Source: Anaeramoeba flamelloides
Taxonomy: Eukaryota; Metamonada; Anaeramoebidae
Reading direction: 5' to 3'
Assembly (NCBI GenBank): GCA_027625915.1
Contig: JANTQA010000032.1
Location: 6,510,001 to 6,574,000 of the forward strand
Length of the DNA stretch: 64,000 bases
The notes under the pieces were generated by a model. The model had not been told where the DNA came from and ran no database searches. It saw only the letters and a program-made list of their open reading frames with translations. Every line of letters begins with the position of its first letter. Positions within the stretch are counted from its first letter, which is position 1. Of this stretch, positions 24,226 through 35,492 are shown one piece after another. Position numbers and translations under genes: made by a program.

Positions 24226-24911
24226 TAGATCCAGCAAGAATAACTATATATAAAAGAAGATTTAAACTAATTCAAAAATTAACCTTTTTGGATTTTCATG
24301 AAATAGTTAAAAATCTCAAATTCAGAGAACAGAAATTTGAAAATATTAACTGGCAATCAGACACCCTAAAAGAATTAGAATTTGAACTTGAGAAATATCG
24401 AATTAAACAACTGGAAAATAGTCCCAGTTGGAAAGTTCAAAAATATTTAAAAATAATTTCTATTCAAAATAATATTAACAAACAACAAAGATATTTAAAA
24501 TGGAAGGGCTCAACTTCAATCTTAAAACTCAGAAATTTTACAAATTATTTAAATAGATATTCTTATGTTATGAATAAGGACAAATAAAAATACTGTAAAT
24601 TATGCAAAAAATCAAAAAAAAATAGATATCATTGAAGATTTGGATCATTTTCTCTGGAACTGCCCAGCCTATGAAAATAATCGTAAAATCTGGATTTCTG
24701 AATTAAAAAAAATTAATATATCTAATATATTAAAAAATAATATTATTACTAATTTTGATATTATTAGAAAAAGAGATTCATCGTATTTATTAGCCGTAGT
24801 GGGTAATAAATTTATTTTTGAGTCTTTAACAAAAGTCCTAAATAAAAATTTAGGAATTCGGGCAAATAAGAGGAATTAACAACTCCTCCGTTAAATAATA
24901 AAAAAAAAAAT

Positions 24912-26897
24912 AAAGAAATTTTTTAAAGTTAAAATATTTGGTTATTCATTTGAAGAATGCATATTAAATTTAAAATATTTATGCTATATATTTTTTTTTT
25001 ATCTCAAACATTTTATTTGGAAAAATTTAACTATATAATTTCAAACAACTACTGATAAGAAAGTGATTATATCACAAAAAAGTTTTGGATAGTATTGAAG
25101 TAACTGTGGAAAGATTTTCGGAAATCCTTTAGTAATTAGGCACTGTTTGTAAAATTTTCTGATCTTCTTTTTTTGAATTCTATTTGGGTAAAATAAGAAG
25201 TATTTTACTATTAAATTCCACTTTAAAAATGTTATTTAAAGTTATTTTAGAACAGTTTAACCAATTTATTTTTCGAATTTTTAATCTCATAAATATATAA
25301 GGTTTTGCCGTGCTCAAGGATTTACGACATTGGAAAATTAAATTGGTTCTAGTCACTCAATTATTTGATCAATAGATGACAAAGAAAAAAGTCCATCAAC
25401 TTTCTGGTACTGTTGGAAATTGAATGATTTCCCTTTCTTTGTTTAAAAACAATGTCTAAAATCAGACAACGTTTTTCGTTTTCTCTCAAAGTAATCAATC
25501 TCATTTTTAAAAAAATTAAAAAGGTACGGTATCTTTTTTCGAAGAAAAAAGAAGAGAAAAAACCATTTATAAAAGATTTTCACAGTGAGAAAAAAACATT
25601 TACCAATTTTTGAATTGAGAAAAAAAAAAAAAACAATTTATTTTACGATGTCAAGTCAAGAAATTTTGGAGAGGAATGTTTAAAAATCGGTCACTGTTAA
25701 GAACACACAATATATGAGGAGTTTCATGTTTGATCGATTTCGGAAGTTTCTTAATAAACAGACAATAAAAGCGGAGATAGAAACCCATTGAAAAGTTGAA
25801 CGATCTGGTTTGTTTCTGAATGAATTTAAACCAAGTTTTATCACCGATGTATGAAAATGTAAAATTTAACTTCAGTGTTTACAGTAACTTCATTGGGAGA
25901 AAAAGATCCTTTGAAGAGTCAGTTCTTCAAAGTACAAGTGCAAAATAACAAATTGGTTAAAAATGTGTTTCTTTGTTTTTTATTGTGTAGAGTTAGATCC
26001 CGAGTTAAAAAATAAATAGCACCTCATATTGCTTCATTTGTTCAAAAATCACCTTGTTATGTTTACTCGTTTTGATTCTCCTTCCAGACTCAAAATAATG
26101 AGATTGTTCTAGTGCTAAGATGATATTAATCGTCGTTCTTCGAACTCCTCAACATAATCTTATATCACTTCGAACAATATCATATTTCTCGTTCTTCCAG
26201 GCCAAACTCGCAACATAACAAGGTGATTGTTTCCAAATCTAATCAATAAAGAACAAAATATATTATTATAACCTCTCAATTATCAAAAAAAAAATTTTCA
26301 AATATTTCACTATTAAATTAGAAAAAAATCTTAATAGAACCTGGATTTTACAACTTTAATTGTTAAATATCTTGTAAAATAATTTTTGATCCAAGATCTT
26401 TTATTAATCAATAGTGTTTGTTATAAATGAGGTTATTAAAAAATAAAAAATTATTGAAATTTTTAATTTTTTTTTTCAAAAAATTTTTATCTTGATCGTG
26501 ATTGGAGAAAATATATGTCTTATGATACTTTAAATATTTTTTATTGTGAAAAAATAAGTAAAAAAATGTTTTTATTTTCTTGAATGAAACAGAGGTAATA
26601 GAAAAAATATAGAACTTATTGATTTTCAGAACCAGGGTACTTTTTTTTTTGTGCCTTTTTATTTTGACTTTTCCAACTTGGAAAAATAATTTCTTACTTT
26701 TCTTTTATTCTTCTTTGTTTGTCTTTTTTAATTATTAAAAAAAAAAACTATCTTTTGATTTATAAGAGTGTAAAAGTTATAACTAGGATAAAAATCACTA
26801 AATAAAGTAAAAAAAAAATAAGCAAGTTAAAGAAAAAAAAATCTAAAAATAAAAAAATTTTTTTATTGAAATCCTCAAAAAATTCTTCCTGTTACTT
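24912..26897. other. spacer containing an unassigned GC-rich island (25290-26240)
   Basis: From about 25290 to 26240 GC is clearly above the surrounding spacer and homopolymer runs are few. The longest open stretch is on the minus strand, about 25652-25870, and includes NFSMGFYLRFYCLFIKKLPK. Another minus-strand stretch near 26020-26140 reads ALEQSHYFESGRRIK. Plus-strand pieces such as MRSFMFDRFRKFLNKQT are also open for a while. A 17-bp inverted pair (AACATAACAAGGTGATT) lies at about 26048 and 26228. No domain, tRNA or snRNA signature is recognised. It may be a decayed gene, a multi-exon gene or an old insertion. Flanks are plain AT-rich DNA. Confidence 0.4.
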
Positions 26898-27665
26898 GAA
26901 ATATTCCCAAAAATACCCGAAAATCAAAAATACTCAAAAATTTTTTTAACCACTAAAAAACACTTTTTGGACAACTTCGAAAATTTCTAGTGTTCATGTA
27001 TAAATGCTGATAGTAAAATAACAATTTTATAGAGAAAAGAATTTTTTTTGAATTATCTTCAATAAACCCTCTAAAAGTTTTTTTTTTTTTTTGGGTGCCA
27101 TTTGAGTATTTTTGAGTATGTTGGTACTTGTTAGGGTAGACGTATATGTATGCCAAAGTATGTTTGGGTTTGTTATTAGTTGTATTGGTAGGTTATATTG
27201 AATCAATTTCTCTTCTGGGATGGAAAGTTAAATAAAGTTTGGCTTGGGTCACCTTGGATAAGGTATAAGTATTGTATGTATATCCACAATTAGATATTAC
27301 TTGGTTATTTTTAGATTACAAAGTATCTTCATAAAATTAAGATTACATAATTAGAAATTGATATTACAAAGACATTTGCTCTCATTTTTTCATATCATTT
27401 TGCAATGATCATAAATGTTACAGGCATAGAAGATACTAATTCCTTTCACACAAAATGGGTTGAATACTATTTCCCCAAATTTTGCAATTTCTAGAATTTT
27501 GTTATATTATCGACTAAATATTATTACAATAAAATTCCAATTTTACCATTAAACTGGGTGTATACCGGTACTAAAATTTCTGAGAAGTTGTCCAAAAAGT
27601 GTTTTTTAGTGGTTAAAAATAATTTTTGGGTATTTTTGATTTTCGGATATTTTCGTGAATAATTG
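26898..27665 (-). mobile_element. inverted-repeat element family A, copy 2
   Basis: About 100-bp inverted ends share CCGAAAATCAAAAATAC and AACCACTAAAAAACACTTTT. The interior is the reverse of copy 1 at 6692-7470. It lies just downstream of the ChAPs gene 3' end. No transposase. Confidence 0.68.
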
Positions 27666-27792
27666 ATTGGTTCAATTCTTACGAAAGAGAATTTTAATTA
27701 TAAAAATAATGGACTATTGTTTAAATTCTTTAAAAAGAGTTATTAAACAATAATTTAATAATTATTTTCTTTTCTTTTCTTTTCTTTTCTTT

Positions 27793-30700
27793 TTATCGAT
27801 TGTAGCCATCAATTTTTAGATATTTTGCAATTAAAATAAAATCTTTTAAACTCTGATGCAAATTATTTTTATGTAATTTTATATGTTTGTTCAAATTTTC
27901 CCAACCATTTTTATGTATTAAATTAAAAATCGAAGACCAAATCTGCTGTTTAAATAATAAACTAAGTTCTTGACTTTTTTGCTCACAACTTTCGAATCCG
28001 ATTAAAATATGACAAACTTGTAAAACTTTTGCAATTCCTCTGCTCCCATCTAGCAATTTTAATAGTTTAAAGGTGATGCAATAATACAATAAATCCTTGT
28101 TTCTTGGTTCTGCAATGGCGTTGGAATAGGCCTGTTTCGCCTCTTTCAATTTATTTAATTTTTTACACAAATCTCCAATCATTTCCCACTCGTTTCTGGG
28201 TGTTTTTTTTAAATTATTTTCTTCCCATTTCTTTGGGTTATTTTTGATTGAAATTTCATTATATACTTGATAATATTTTTGAAAAATTTTAAACACTTTT
28301 TTCAACCATTTTTTTGGAGATGTGTTATAAATAAAATTCTTTTCATTTGAAGACTTGGCGAATTTTAAATTAATTTTTTCTTTTGGATCTGCTTTCTTTT
28401 TTTCTTGTTTTTCTTTTTCAATCTCTATTTCTCTTTTTCTTTCTTTCTCTGTAAAGACTTCTTTTTCTTTTTCTTTTTCTTTTTCTCTTTCTCTTTCTCT
28501 TTCTCTTTCGTTTTTGATTTCTTTTGAATCGTTTATAGAAGATGTGGGTTTTTTTTCTATATTCAGATTATATTCAAAATTGGATACAAAATCAGATTCA
28601 CTATAGCCTTCACTTTCAGAAGCACCAAAATATTCAAAATCAAGGATTTTATTAGATTTATTTTCTTTTTTAATAATCAAATTATTTGATAAATTTCCTT
28701 TCACGATCCTAATATTTTGATCGTACTCTTTTTCTTTTCCATTTGTATTTGTTTTCTGATCTGTAGATTTTTCTTTTTCCTTTTCTTGTTGATTTTCTTT
28801 ACCCTCATTTTTACTGGAGAGTTCTGGTTCTTGAAAGGAAGAAAATTCCGATTTTGCTTTAAAATTTGAAAAATCAGCAAAGCTTGAATCTTTTACAAAA
28901 GGTTTTTCTTTTTGTATTTTCTTTTTGATTTTTGATTTTTCTTTCTTTTTATCAATATTTTTGATTTCATTTTGTTCTTGTCTGCTATTTCCGCTTTCAT
29001 TATCATTTCCACTGTTTTTGATTTTTTGAGCATTATCAATTAACCCAAATGACGATGAATCAGACCATTCATTCGTGCCAGATAAATCTTCTTGTAATTG
29101 AAAGGTTTGATTCTTTAATTGTGAAGTTTTTTTTTCATTTCCTTTAAGATCTTTTTTATTTTCTTTTCCAAATTTTTCTTCAATATTGTTTTCTTTTTTA
29201 TTATAATTATGATTTTCAATTTTTTTTTTTTTCTCCATTTCTTTTTTATTGTTACTTTCTTTCTCAATTTTCCTATTTTCTTCTATTTTTTCTTTTTCGA
29301 CTTTCTTTTGTTCTTCCTTTTTCTTTTCTGTTTCTGTTTTCGTTTCCTTTTCCTTTTCCTTTTCCTTTTCATTTTCATTTTCCTTTTCATTTTCATTTTC
29401 ATTTTTCTTTTCATTTTTCTGTTCCATTCCGTTTTCTGTTTCCGTTTCACCACCCTTTCCATTCTTTTTTATTTGATTTAATTCGATATCTTTATAAAAT
29501 GGAAGAAATCCAGTTTTTCTGAGTTGTTCTTTGTATTGTTTACCAAGATTTTCATAATTGACATCAAAATAATGTTTATTTTCATTTATAAAGATGTGTT
29601 TATTATAAAAATTTTCTAAATTGTCATGGCAATGGTCTTGGTAATTTAGCCATTCGTCCCACATTTTGTCAGTTAATTTTAAATCATTAATATGGAATTG
29701 ATTTAATATTAATTCTTTTTTTTTTAATTCCTTCTTCCCATTAAAGAATTTTCTTTTTTCCGATGACACCATGCTCCAGCCAAGAATCGAAAACATTTCG
29801 ATGATGACTTTGAGGGCAATTTCTTTTTGGTTGCTTTTAATCGGTTCTCTTTTTAATTTGTCAAAAATACTTGAAATATTTGAAACCCTTTTCATTTTCA
29901 GTACAATCCTTTTCCAATCATATACCCAATTTGTTTTGATTGGTTGTGTAATTTCAATTGGTTGTGGGAAATTTTTATTAAATATATTTTTTTCAAAAAA
30001 TGTCAAATTATAACAATCTAACATCGAGATAACTTTTGAACAATAATTCTGATCCAAATGAAAATTGTTTTTAAAGGGATTACCATTATTGTCAAGTGGT
30101 ATTAAATTTAAGATTTCAAATGTTTGATTGAATTTTTTTTGATTTACAAATTCTTGAGCTAAAATTTGCCAAGATTTTGGAGAAAAGGGAATTAAATGGT
30201 GAATTTTTCGAGCATAGCGAAATGACTCAATATTCTCTTCAAGTAAATTATAGCATTTCACTATTTCTTTTAAAATTGGAATTGATTCTGGGATCCTTGA
30301 ATTGGATTCTAAAAGCAGTTTTAGGGCTTGTTTGATTTTTCCATTTTTTCTCATAAACTTTGAAATTAAAGCTGAATATTCCCAATCATATTTTAAAAAT
30401 TGCCTGAAAAATTTTTCACCCTTTTGATACATACAGTTTCGATTAAAAAAGCTTTGCAAGGCATATGTTAATAGATTATTTGAGTTAGTTGGTAATAATT
30501 TTGGATTTTTGTGAGACAATTCCTTGCCTAGCCCTTTTATTAATTGATTTCTTGCTATCTTTAAGCATTCAGTTAATTTTTGGCTTTGCGCTTGGTAAAT
30601 TAGTTCAAGTTCTTTTAATTTCTCTTTTTGTTTTTGTTTTTCTTCTTTATCCTTTTTTTTGTTATTTTCTTCCTCTTCCTCTTCCTTTTCTTTTTCTTTG

Positions 30701-31323
30701 TTTTTTTCTTTGTTTTTTTCAATTTTCTTATTTTTTTTCTCAAAATTAATTAAATTATTTAGATTTTGGTAATTAAAGAGATCGAGTTCATAATTAACAA
30801 CCAAGCTTGGGTATTTAATAAAATCAGGGTTTAAACACCATGTCCGAATAAAAGATGCCAAACTTAAATATTTCCAAAGCAGATCTTTGTTTTTTGGTTG
30901 GATCTCTTCTTCTTTCTGTAGGCCTTTATTTAACTTTACCCAGCGTGGGTTAAATGTGCCAGGCAAACTAAAAGATACCCTTAAATCAATTTTACTGATC
31001 GGATCATAGGTGCAATATGTTCCCGCAACAATTGCCCAATTGGCACGATGAAAGCTCAGCCTCGCTCTCTTTTGCTGATTAGAAAGCAACTTTCCAAAAT
31101 AGGCTGCAATACTTGATATGCCATTTGAAAAATCAGTACCAATGCAATGGTGATAAAACCCTATTGGCTTGACGACGTCTTTCGAAGTGTCTTGTTTCAC
31201 CAAATGAATTAAGTCAGGTGTTTCATAGTTACTCGAAGATTCCTTTAATTGTTTGCCACGAGCAATAAGAGACTCTCCTAATTTATTTTCAGCACACTCA
31301 TATAAATTAGAAATTGTTTTCAT
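27793..31323 (-). CDS. ChAPs-family protein (Chs5-Arf1-binding, exomer type)
   Basis: 1,176 codons in one exon, ATG at 31323. The N-terminus carries the family's conserved region: PDLIHLVKQD (36-45), GFYHHCIGTD (55-64), then ISSIAAYFGKL and WAIVAGTYCTYDP. A tetratricopeptide-like part follows (about 300-450), with a second helical part near 1050-1110 (EWEMIGDLCKKLNKLKEAKQ). In fungi ChAPs (Bch1, Bud7, Chs6) form exomer with Chs5 and Arf1 and carry selected membrane proteins from the trans-Golgi to the surface. Here a charged, low-complexity insert of about 350 residues (about 630-1000, with Glu-Lys and Glu-Arg runs) separates the two parts, and a smaller Lys/Glu insert lies near 195-240. A pentanucleotide CTTTT run lies at the 3' end. 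No Chs5 gene is in the window. Family assignment is by motif reading. Confidence 0.8.
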   Translation of the reverse strand: MKTISNLYECAENKLGESLIARGKQLKESSSNYETPDLIHLVKQDTSKDVVKPIGFYHHCIGTDFSNGISSIAAYFGKLLSNQQKRARLSFHRANWAIVAGTYCTYDPISKIDLRVSFSLPGTFNPRWVKLNKGLQKEEEIQPKNKDLLWKYLSLASFIRTWCLNPDFIKYPSLVVNYELDLFNYQNLNNLINFEKKNKKIEKNKEKNKEKEKEEEEEENNKKKDKEEKQKQKEKLKELELIYQAQSQKLTECLKIARNQLIKGLGKELSHKNPKLLPTNSNNLLTYALQSFFNRNCMYQKGEKFFRQFLKYDWEYSALISKFMRKNGKIKQALKLLLESNSRIPESIPILKEIVKCYNLLEENIESFRYARKIHHLIPFSPKSWQILAQEFVNQKKFNQTFEILNLIPLDNNGNPFKNNFHLDQNYCSKVISMLDCYNLTFFEKNIFNKNFPQPIEITQPIKTNWVYDWKRIVLKMKRVSNISSIFDKLKREPIKSNQKEIALKVIIEMFSILGWSMVSSEKRKFFNGKKELKKKELILNQFHINDLKLTDKMWDEWLNYQDHCHDNLENFYNKHIFINENKHYFDVNYENLGKQYKEQLRKTGFLPFYKDIELNQIKKNGKGGETETENGMEQKNEKKNENENEKENENEKEKEKEKETKTETEKKKEEQKKVEKEKIEENRKIEKESNNKKEMEKKKKIENHNYNKKENNIEEKFGKENKKDLKGNEKKTSQLKNQTFQLQEDLSGTNEWSDSSSFGLIDNAQKIKNSGNDNESGNSRQEQNEIKNIDKKKEKSKIKKKIQKEKPFVKDSSFADFSNFKAKSEFSSFQEPELSSKNEGKENQQEKEKEKSTDQKTNTNGKEKEYDQNIRIVKGNLSNNLIIKKENKSNKILDFEYFGASESEGYSESDFVSNFEYNLNIEKKPTSSINDSKEIKNEREREREREKEKEKEKEVFTEKERKREIEIEKEKQEKKKADPKEKINLKFAKSSNEKNFIYNTSPKKWLKKVFKIFQKYYQVYNEISIKNNPKKWEENNLKKTPRNEWEMIGDLCKKLNKLKEAKQAYSNAIAEPRNKDLLYYCITFKLLKLLDGSRGIAKVLQVCHILIGFESCEQKSQELSLLFKQQIWSSIFNLIHKNGWENLNKHIKLHKNNLHQSLKDFILIAKYLKIDGYNR

Positions 31324-31618
31324 TCAATGGCAAGAATAGGTCTTGTTGAATTCTTGTTTTCAAAGTAATAAGAAAAGTTTCAAAAAATAAAGTGAAAAAA
31401 ATAAGAACTTTGTTTTGAAATTAACAGTCTTTAGTAAAAAATTGTAAACTGTGAAATTTATTTTCCTTTTTGGAATTGTAAATACTAATCAAATACTTTT
31501 TGAACATTAGATCATTTCAATTAACAAGAAACGACAAATTTCAATTGAGGATTAAGTGTTAAACATAATTTTTGAAAACGAAAAGTAAAATCTATTAAAA
31601 CTGTCTTATGACAATGAA
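31324..31618. promoter_or_regulatory. upstream region of the ChAPs gene
   Basis: About 295 bp of AT-rich sequence between the ChAPs start and a family G element. No specific promoter motif can be supported. Confidence 0.25.
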
Positions 31619-32750
31619 GGGATCATTACTCAACACTAACAGTACAAAATTTGGAAATATTTTATTTGTGATATCCTATACTTTGAAATTTGTAGATCCC
31701 ATGTGTCAAAAAATTCTGATCGACTAAAAAAGCCATAAAAGAAAATTTTTTTTAGTAAGATCAATTGAATTTTTCATTTTTTCTGAAAAAGAAAAACTTT
31801 AATGTCATTTTATTTCTTATATTATAAAAAGTTTTTACCTTGTTTATTATTATTTCCTTCATTGGTACACTATAAGAAGTCTTTGTTACCAGAAATGTCA
31901 ATCTAAAGATTTTTTTTTCTTTTTTGAGATAATTTTTTAATTAGTAAACCAAAAAAATTGATTTATTGAACCAATTGAAAAATAATTGTATTACTTAAAG
32001 AAGAGCCGTTTTATCTATTAAAGTTTTAAAGTCATTTCCAAAAATTTACTTGGAATTTGTGTTTTTTTTGTAAGATAAAATTCGAATTTTCAAAATAGAA
32101 TATTCTTGAAGATATTTGGGATCTAAGTTAATTTTATCCTCAAAATTCAAAATCAATTTTTATCCGAGAGAAATGATTTAGATAGTTATAATGTTTATTG
32201 TGGATAAGATCAAACAATTTGTGAAAAAAATTTTCAAAATTCATAGTTTTTTTGTAATTTTTTTTCATTTTGTGAAAACCAAAAAATGACTTTTTTAAAA
32301 CTTTAAAGAATAAAAAATAATTACTTAATATATCTCAATTTAATTGATAAAGTGTATTTAGTCTTCAATCAAATTGGTGATTTATTTATTTAATCACCTA
32401 TACCTGGATTGGATTTAATAACAGGGATTTGAATTGAAATATTAATTATTAAAATTTATAAAATAAAATATTTTGTTACAGAAATCGATTCTTTCCAATT
32501 AAAAACTAAAAATTTTTGATATCCATTTTCAAGAATTAACTTTATTGTTTAAAAAAATAATCAGTTACTTTTATTCATTTTATATTCGGAACGTGTGAAT
32601 TTTGTTTATAAAAAATATAATCAAATTAATTTATTGTTTAGATAGTGGTTAAACAATATATTTCATCAACTAAAACACAAATTATAAAAAAATTATTTTG
32701 GGATCTTGAAAAGATTTAATTTTATCTTTATAAAATATTACTACCTACCG
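31619..32750 (-). mobile_element. TTAA-type element family G, copy C (reverse)
   Basis: 1,132 bp, collinear with the copies at 10409 and 56101 but reversed: GGGATCATTACTC at the left is the complement of the family's right end, and the ATATTACTACC block at the right matches its left end. Flanks TGAA and TAAC are decayed TTAA, so this is an older copy. Confidence 0.65.
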
Positions 32751-34476
32751 TAACAAAAATTTTTATTTCAGGTTTTCAAATAATTATTCAAAGATTTAAT
32801 TTAATTTTCGAAAAAAAAACAATTTCTTCATAAGATCAAATAATCATGATAATCTTGTGTTTTTCTAATTTAGATCTCTATAAATTAAAATTTTGGGATA
32901 AAATTTATTTTTTTTTAATATGAAAATAACACAAAAGAAAAATCATATTAATTACATTTTTCATCTCTAATTAATTTTTGATAAGATCTTGAATTTTTTC
33001 AACTAATAATAGTTGTTATATTTTTAAGAACTTAAAAGTGAATTTTTACAATTATTAATTGGAAAATGGTTGTTGAAGAAGAAAATTATTTTCAATGAAC
33101 TTTTTTTTATCTTATTTTTAATCAAATCTACAAATACAATAATTATTTTCTTCAATATTTGAATATATCAGAAGAGTCAATTTTATAGTTCTTGAAAATG
33201 GGTTAAGTTTTTTTTCAAGAAATCTTTGATAATATATGTATCAAAGGAAAATCAATCATTCAAAAGTTTTTTAATATAACAATTTTTGTAGTTAATTCAT
33301 AACAAAAAAATTTTTTTATAACATGTTCTAAACTTGTTGTAAAGTTGTTATAAACTTTTCAAATGTTATAAAACTTTATAATAACAACTTTTATAACATG
33401 AAGGTTTGTTATAAAATGTATTATAAAATTTGTAACATGTTATAAGCCGATGATAAGAATATTTTTAATAAATATATTGAAAATTTTATCATATAAAAGA
33501 GAATTCAATTATATCAATGTTATATAGAGGTTATAAAAAAGTTTTTTATTAGGGAATATTCTGATTTTATAATCATAATTTATTTTTCCCCTTATTAATT
33601 GGTCTTACTTGGTATGTTCACTGTTATTTCCAATAATATTAATTCTTTGACCTGTTTTTGCACAGTTATTGTGAAAAGAAAATTTGTAAAAATTGTCTTT
33701 TTTATAGATACAACTAGTAAAATCTAAACCCATAAATATAACATTTTTGATCTTTCGGAAATATTAGTTAATGTTTGAAAAGATTTTCATATATTGTAGA
33801 TAAATTATCAAAATGGCCAAGTGGCAATCAAATTTATTAATAATCTATATTGGTTAACTATTTTAAAATGTATCAATTTTATCTCTATGGTAAATGTTGA
33901 AATCAAAAAAATCTCTAATTTATTGATATTTGATAGAGAAAGTTACAGAAAAATGAAAATCAAATTATTATTAATTAAATAGTAAAATCAGAATCATTTT
34001 AACTAAAATCAAAATATGCGAATAAAGTTTAATTTAAGAAGGGTGTATGGGTATTATGAATTGTATTAAATTAAGGTAAAAAATTTTATTAATAAAATTT
34101 TACTCTTGGAAATGCAATCTAATATTAAAATTTTTAAATTAAAAAATAAAAAGATCTCAAGAAAATAATAGACTTATTTATTGAATGTAAAAAAAAAATT
34201 CTTTATTATCATAATCATTTTTTTATGAATAATTTTCTTATTTATCTATTGAATAATTCCGATAACTATTTCAAATCTACAAAAATGATTTCTGAGTTTT
34301 TCATTTTTTACTAGTAAAAAAGGGTGAAACCGTGAAAAAAATGTACAAAAATTTTTAATTGCCAAACATAATAAAAATGAAAAGTGATATCTATTAATAA
34401 AAGTAAAGTATAAATGATATAAATTTAATGGGTATTTCAACGGGATAACTGTTTTTCTAATTATGTCTTTTTATTT
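32751..34476. other. AT-rich spacer with a GTTATAA-rich patch
   Basis: No supported gene. Between about 33310 and 33540 GTTATAA and TTATAAC occur again and again in both orientations, giving dense short inverted repeats. The rest is homopolymer-rich. Confidence 0.4.
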
Positions 34477-35140
34477 ATGGGTTTTCGTTTGATTGATCAA
34501 TCATTAAAAATTTATATAAAAAATCTACTAATTTTAGGATCTCTAAAACAACTATCGGATGTCAATGAATCAAGTAGATTTAATTTTTTTATGTTGATTT
34601 GATTAAAAATAATATAATTAATTTTTCTTTGGAGTTAATCTGTTGATACTGTTAACAGATTTTATTTTATTTTGTATAAGGTTTCCAATAAAAAATGTTG
34701 TTGAAGTTTTTTTCCTAAATGGTAAAAGATATTTTCATTTTCTTTCATCTTCGGGATTAATTTTTCATATTTGTGATTTTTTTAATATCAGCATTTATGT
34801 ATGGTGAAAATTGATAGTTCTAGAATAGTTAACCTATATAACAGTAAATACATTTAATATTTACTTATAAATCGATAAATTTCTCTATTAAAGGGAATAT
34901 CATGTTCAAAATTTTACCAATTATTTCGATCAAAGAAAATAGTAAAATTTCTTGCTTTTAGATTTTACTGGTTGTATCTATAAATACGACTACTTTCACA
35001 ACTTCTCGTTAAAATTAACTGTGAAAAAAGCAGGTAAAAGAACTAGTAACATTAGAAATACATGTGAAAAAAAATATATAATACCAATAAAAAACGAAAC
35101 ATTAATCGTTGGAGGCAAAATATGGGAAAAAATTGAATAA
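34477..35140 (+). CDS. putative small four-exon gene
   Basis: Model: join(34477..34480, 34538..34592, 34681..34721, 34962..35140), about 92 codons. All three junctions keep phase. Acceptors are good (AATTTTAG, TTTTGTATAAG, CTTGCTTTTAG), with donors GTTTTC, GTTGAT and GTAAAA. The last exon (IYKYDYFHNFSLKLTVKKAG to ETLIVGGKIWEKIE) is GC-richer than its surroundings. The start MGS depends on a 4-nt first exon and is weak; no earlier acceptor is available because an in-frame stop lies upstream. No domain recognised. Flexible splicing can produce such models by chance. Confidence 0.3.
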
Positions 35141-35492
35141 TAGTTTTTCTAGTACTCACATTATGATGGATTTGATTTTAATAATTATGACAAGTAATTC
35201 TAAAATTTGAATTGTTTTTCTTTGCTTTTTCATTGTACAGTGATGTAAATAACCCTTTTTTTTTATTTTAATCCATTACTAAATTTTAACTCGTGCGAAA
35301 AATATTGGCTGATTTGAGAAATTAAAGAGACAAATAAATGGGATGACAAAAGTATATAAATAAGAAATTTTATTCTTTAAATAAATTTTAAAAACGAATT
35401 ATGTGGATATTGAAATATTAAAATTTAATTTTTTGGCAAAAAAATGAGAAATATTTCATTTTTTGAATTTTTTCAAGAAAAAAATCATTTAA
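35141..35492. other. AT-rich spacer
   Basis: Nothing recognisable between the putative small gene and the foldback element. Confidence 0.4.

Larger units (their letters stand above)
22640..24880 (+). pseudogene. LINE reverse transcriptase / C-terminal region, broken
   Basis: Recognisable RT pieces in order: HKSGDEGVPLNYR (LINE RT block 1), a region reading as IDIQKCFDSIQDSQIYYSL (block A, catalytic Asp), GVYQGDPLSPLLF (23285 onward), MFADDLILI (active site, near 23390) and ILYLGIWLDKK (thumb). After MITEs C4 and C5 comes LENSPSWKVQKYL, and then DLDHFLWNCPAYENNRKIW near 24640, typical of the Cys/His knuckle at LINE C-termini. Stops and frameshifts separate the pieces. GVYQGDPLSPLLF and FADD place it among LINEs rather than group II introns. 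Confidence 0.82.
21700..24911 (+). mobile_element. decayed LINE (non-LTR retrotransposon), copy 1
   Basis: In order: an A/T-rich lead, an RRM-type ORF1 remnant, a basic linker, reverse transcriptase blocks, a thumb/C-terminal region and a Cys-rich knuckle, ending in an A-rich tail near 24900. Parts of it recur at 46785-47160 (reverse) and 47520-49000. No space for an APE-type endonuclease is visible between ORF1 and RT, so this copy or lineage lacks it or has lost it. Four family C MITEs interrupt it. It has many frame breaks and is not active. Confidence 0.8.

Noticed and set aside
25305-25378. Short plus-strand stretch containing LRHWK that faintly recalls the RNase H region of LTR elements
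   Set aside because: Too short and with no neighbouring recognisable parts; no LTR element can be supported.
31608-31730. 40-codon ATG frame upstream of ChAPs that looked protein-like
   Set aside because: It is the reversed end of a family G element present at 11410-11534.
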